The notes below the pieces were generated by a model. It made no database searches. It was not told the DNA's origin and saw nothing but the letters and a program-made list of their open reading frames with translations. The translations under genes were made by a program, and so were the position numbers. A stretch of DNA of 64,000 nucleotides from UBA7672 sp040398425. GTDB lineage: Bacteria > Pseudomonadota > Alphaproteobacteria > Caulobacterales > Hyphomonadaceae. Positions 62,896 to 64,000 of this stretch are shown piece after piece. How positions within the stretch are numbered: the stretch's first letter is position 1; the number at the start of each line of letters is the position of its first letter. The stretch lies in the NCBI GenBank assembly GCA_040398425.1, contig JBBATZ010000001.1, forward strand, positions 62,001 to 126,000. The letters run 5' to 3'.

Positions 62896-63364
62896 TCGGG
62901 CGAACCATCAGGACGCCGCCTTCTGATCCGGTAACGATAATCGCGTCGCCCAGAGTTATGGTCATGGCATCGGCCTGCGCCGCCAGCCACACTGTGTCGC
63001 CGACTTTCACCTTACCGCGCCGGTCGACGAAGACGGTCGCCGCCTCGCCATGCTGGCCGACCATGTTGGCAAGGCGGTTGTTGAGGTTGGGGTGCGAGGT
63101 CTCACCGCGACGCAGGCCCTTGAACAGCGTACGCCCCGACACGACGAAGATGATCGCGGCGATGCCGAAGAACACCATCTGCCCCTGCCAGCCGCCTGCG
63201 GGCAGCGGCACGAGCAAGGCGAACAGCGCCGTCAGGAACGCGCCGACCGAGACCCACAGCAGGTCGAACGTACCGACCGCGACCTCGACCGCCAACAGGA
63301 CAATACCGAGGCCGATCCAGTGCCAGAGAGTGAGCCCGTCAAGAAACCCCGCGATCGCCTCCAT
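62885..63364 (-). CDS. NfeD-family membrane protein
   Basis: A 159-residue inner-membrane protein. Three hydrophobic helices (LGIVLLAVEVAVGTFDLLWV, GAFLTALFALLVPLPA, MVFFGIAAIIFVVSG) precede a C-terminal OB-fold domain (GEAATVFVDRRGKVKVGDTV, TITLGDAIIVTGSEGGVLMV). NfeD proteins work with a stomatin-like partner in membrane microdomains; the partner is encoded directly upstream, 3 bases away on the same strand. Confidence 0.9.
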   Translation of the reverse strand: MEAIAGFLDGLTLWHWIGLGIVLLAVEVAVGTFDLLWVSVGAFLTALFALLVPLPAGGWQGQMVFFGIAAIIFVVSGRTLFKGLRRGETSHPNLNNRLANMVGQHGEAATVFVDRRGKVKVGDTVWLAAQADAMTITLGDAIIVTGSEGGVLMVRPISP

Positions 63365-63366
63365 CG

Positions 63367-64000
63367 CTATCCCCGCGTGACGAAAGGGCTGCCGCCGCTG
63401 GGCGGGGTGGGGGTGTTGGCGGTCCGCACATTGTCGGTCAGCGCCTTCACGCCTTCAATGGCGCCGACCAACCCTGCAAAGTCTGCCGGCACAATGACGG
63501 TGCGTTGCTGCGGCGAGCTGGCCAGCTTGGCGAAGGCTTCGACGTATTTGAGACCGAGGAAATAGTTGATCGCGTTGACGTCGCCAGCCGCGATGGCCTG
63601 CGAGACCACTTCGGTCGCTTTCGCTTCGGCTTCGGCCGCACGCTCGCGCGCCTCGGCATCCCGGAAGGCGGCTTCGCGGCGGCCCTCGGCTTCGAGGATC
63701 TGTGATTGCTTGAGGCCCTCGGCCTTGAGAATGGCGGAGGCACGGTCACCCTCTGCTTCCAGGATCTGCGCGCGCTTCAGGCGCTCAGCCTTCATCTGCC
63801 GCGCCATGGCTTCGGTGATATCGGCGGGCGGCGTCAGGTCCTTGATCTCGATGCGTGTAACCTTCACGCCCCACGGGATCGTCGCCGCATCGATCACCTT
63901 CAGCAGGCGTGCGTTGATATCGTCACGATTGGAGAGGACCTGGTCGAGATCCATCGAGCCGACGACGGTGCGGATGTTGGTCATCGACAGGTTGGTGATT
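63367..64000 (-). CDS. qmcA: SPFH/band-7 membrane protein, C-terminal part (cut by window edge)
   Basis: Flotillin/stomatin-like protein paired with NfeD. The visible 210 residues contain MTNIRTVVGSMDLDQVLSNR, IPWGVKVTRIEIKDLTPPAD and the Ala/Glu/Arg coiled-coil repeats of SPFH proteins (REAAFRDAEARERAAEAEAK), then AINYFLGLKYVEAFAKLA. The N-terminal membrane segment lies beyond base 64000. The C-terminal tail is Pro/Gly-rich. The gene precedes nfeD in one operon. Confidence 0.92.
   Translation of the reverse strand, partial: ITNLSMTNIRTVVGSMDLDQVLSNRDDINARLLKVIDAATIPWGVKVTRIEIKDLTPPADITEAMARQMKAERLKRAQILEAEGDRASAILKAEGLKQSQILEAEGRREAAFRDAEARERAAEAEAKATEVVSQAIAAGDVNAINYFLGLKYVEAFAKLASSPQQRTVIVPADFAGLVGAIEGVKALTDNVRTANTPTPPSGGSPFVTRG

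Overview
The window is a GC-rich (about 63%) chromosomal segment of an alphaproteobacterium, most likely Caulobacterales/Hyphomonadaceae. This rests on family content and gene order: gyrA next to coaD, rne/AMIN-amidase/PBP1a/prfB, accB-accC-aat-DUF2155-mlaD-NDUFA12, ispH/thrB/rnhA, an RNase E ending in a Gly-Trp-Trp motif, a TonB receptor and an HWE kinase. Nearly all of it is coding. There is no rRNA, tRNA, phage, integrase, insertion sequence or CRISPR array that I can support.

Layout. 0-10.5 kb is a minus-strand housekeeping block: coaD (cut by the window edge), gyrA, a TonB-dependent receptor behind a dyad operator, prfB with its programmed +1 frameshift, PBP1a, and a homoserine O-acyltransferase behind a candidate SAM-responsive leader. 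10.7-15 kb holds an amidase, a decayed 1.1 kb stretch with palindromes, the periplasmic amidase and a lipoprotein. 15-20.5 kb is rne, an M48 protease and a DsbA-like protein. 20.5-26.5 kb contains thiS-orf-thiG, aroQ-accB-accC, aat and an envelope/complex I cluster. 26.7-35 kb holds a large protein derived from class II ribonucleotide reductase, a pentapeptide protein, a ParA ATPase with a partner, HU, Zur and an HWE kinase. 35-48 kb is mostly catabolic and accessory enzymes (thioesterase, two SDRs, GST, acyl-CoA dehydrogenase, ThiO, leucine dehydrogenase, lipase, pirin). 48-50 kb carries palindromic repeats, a repeat-disrupted gene and a His-rich PadR (YqjI-like)/DUF2218 pair. 50-64 kb has an M28 peptidase, argS, ispH, a lactonase/sulfatase insert, thrB, rnhA and the nfeD/band-7 pair.

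Themes. Homoserine and methionine metabolism is represented by metA (Glu111, acetyl-type) and thrB. Thiamine thiazole synthesis is split between thiS-orf-thiG and a distant thiO. Several conserved neighbourhoods have been opened by inserts. Two families of palindromic repeat are visible, one of them in two copies. The most unusual items are the NrdJ-derived protein that has lost its catalytic motifs, the unknown low-GC gene translationally coupled between thiS and thiG, the SAM-type leader of metA, and the YqjI-like regulator whose operator core resembles the dyad in front of the TonB receptor.
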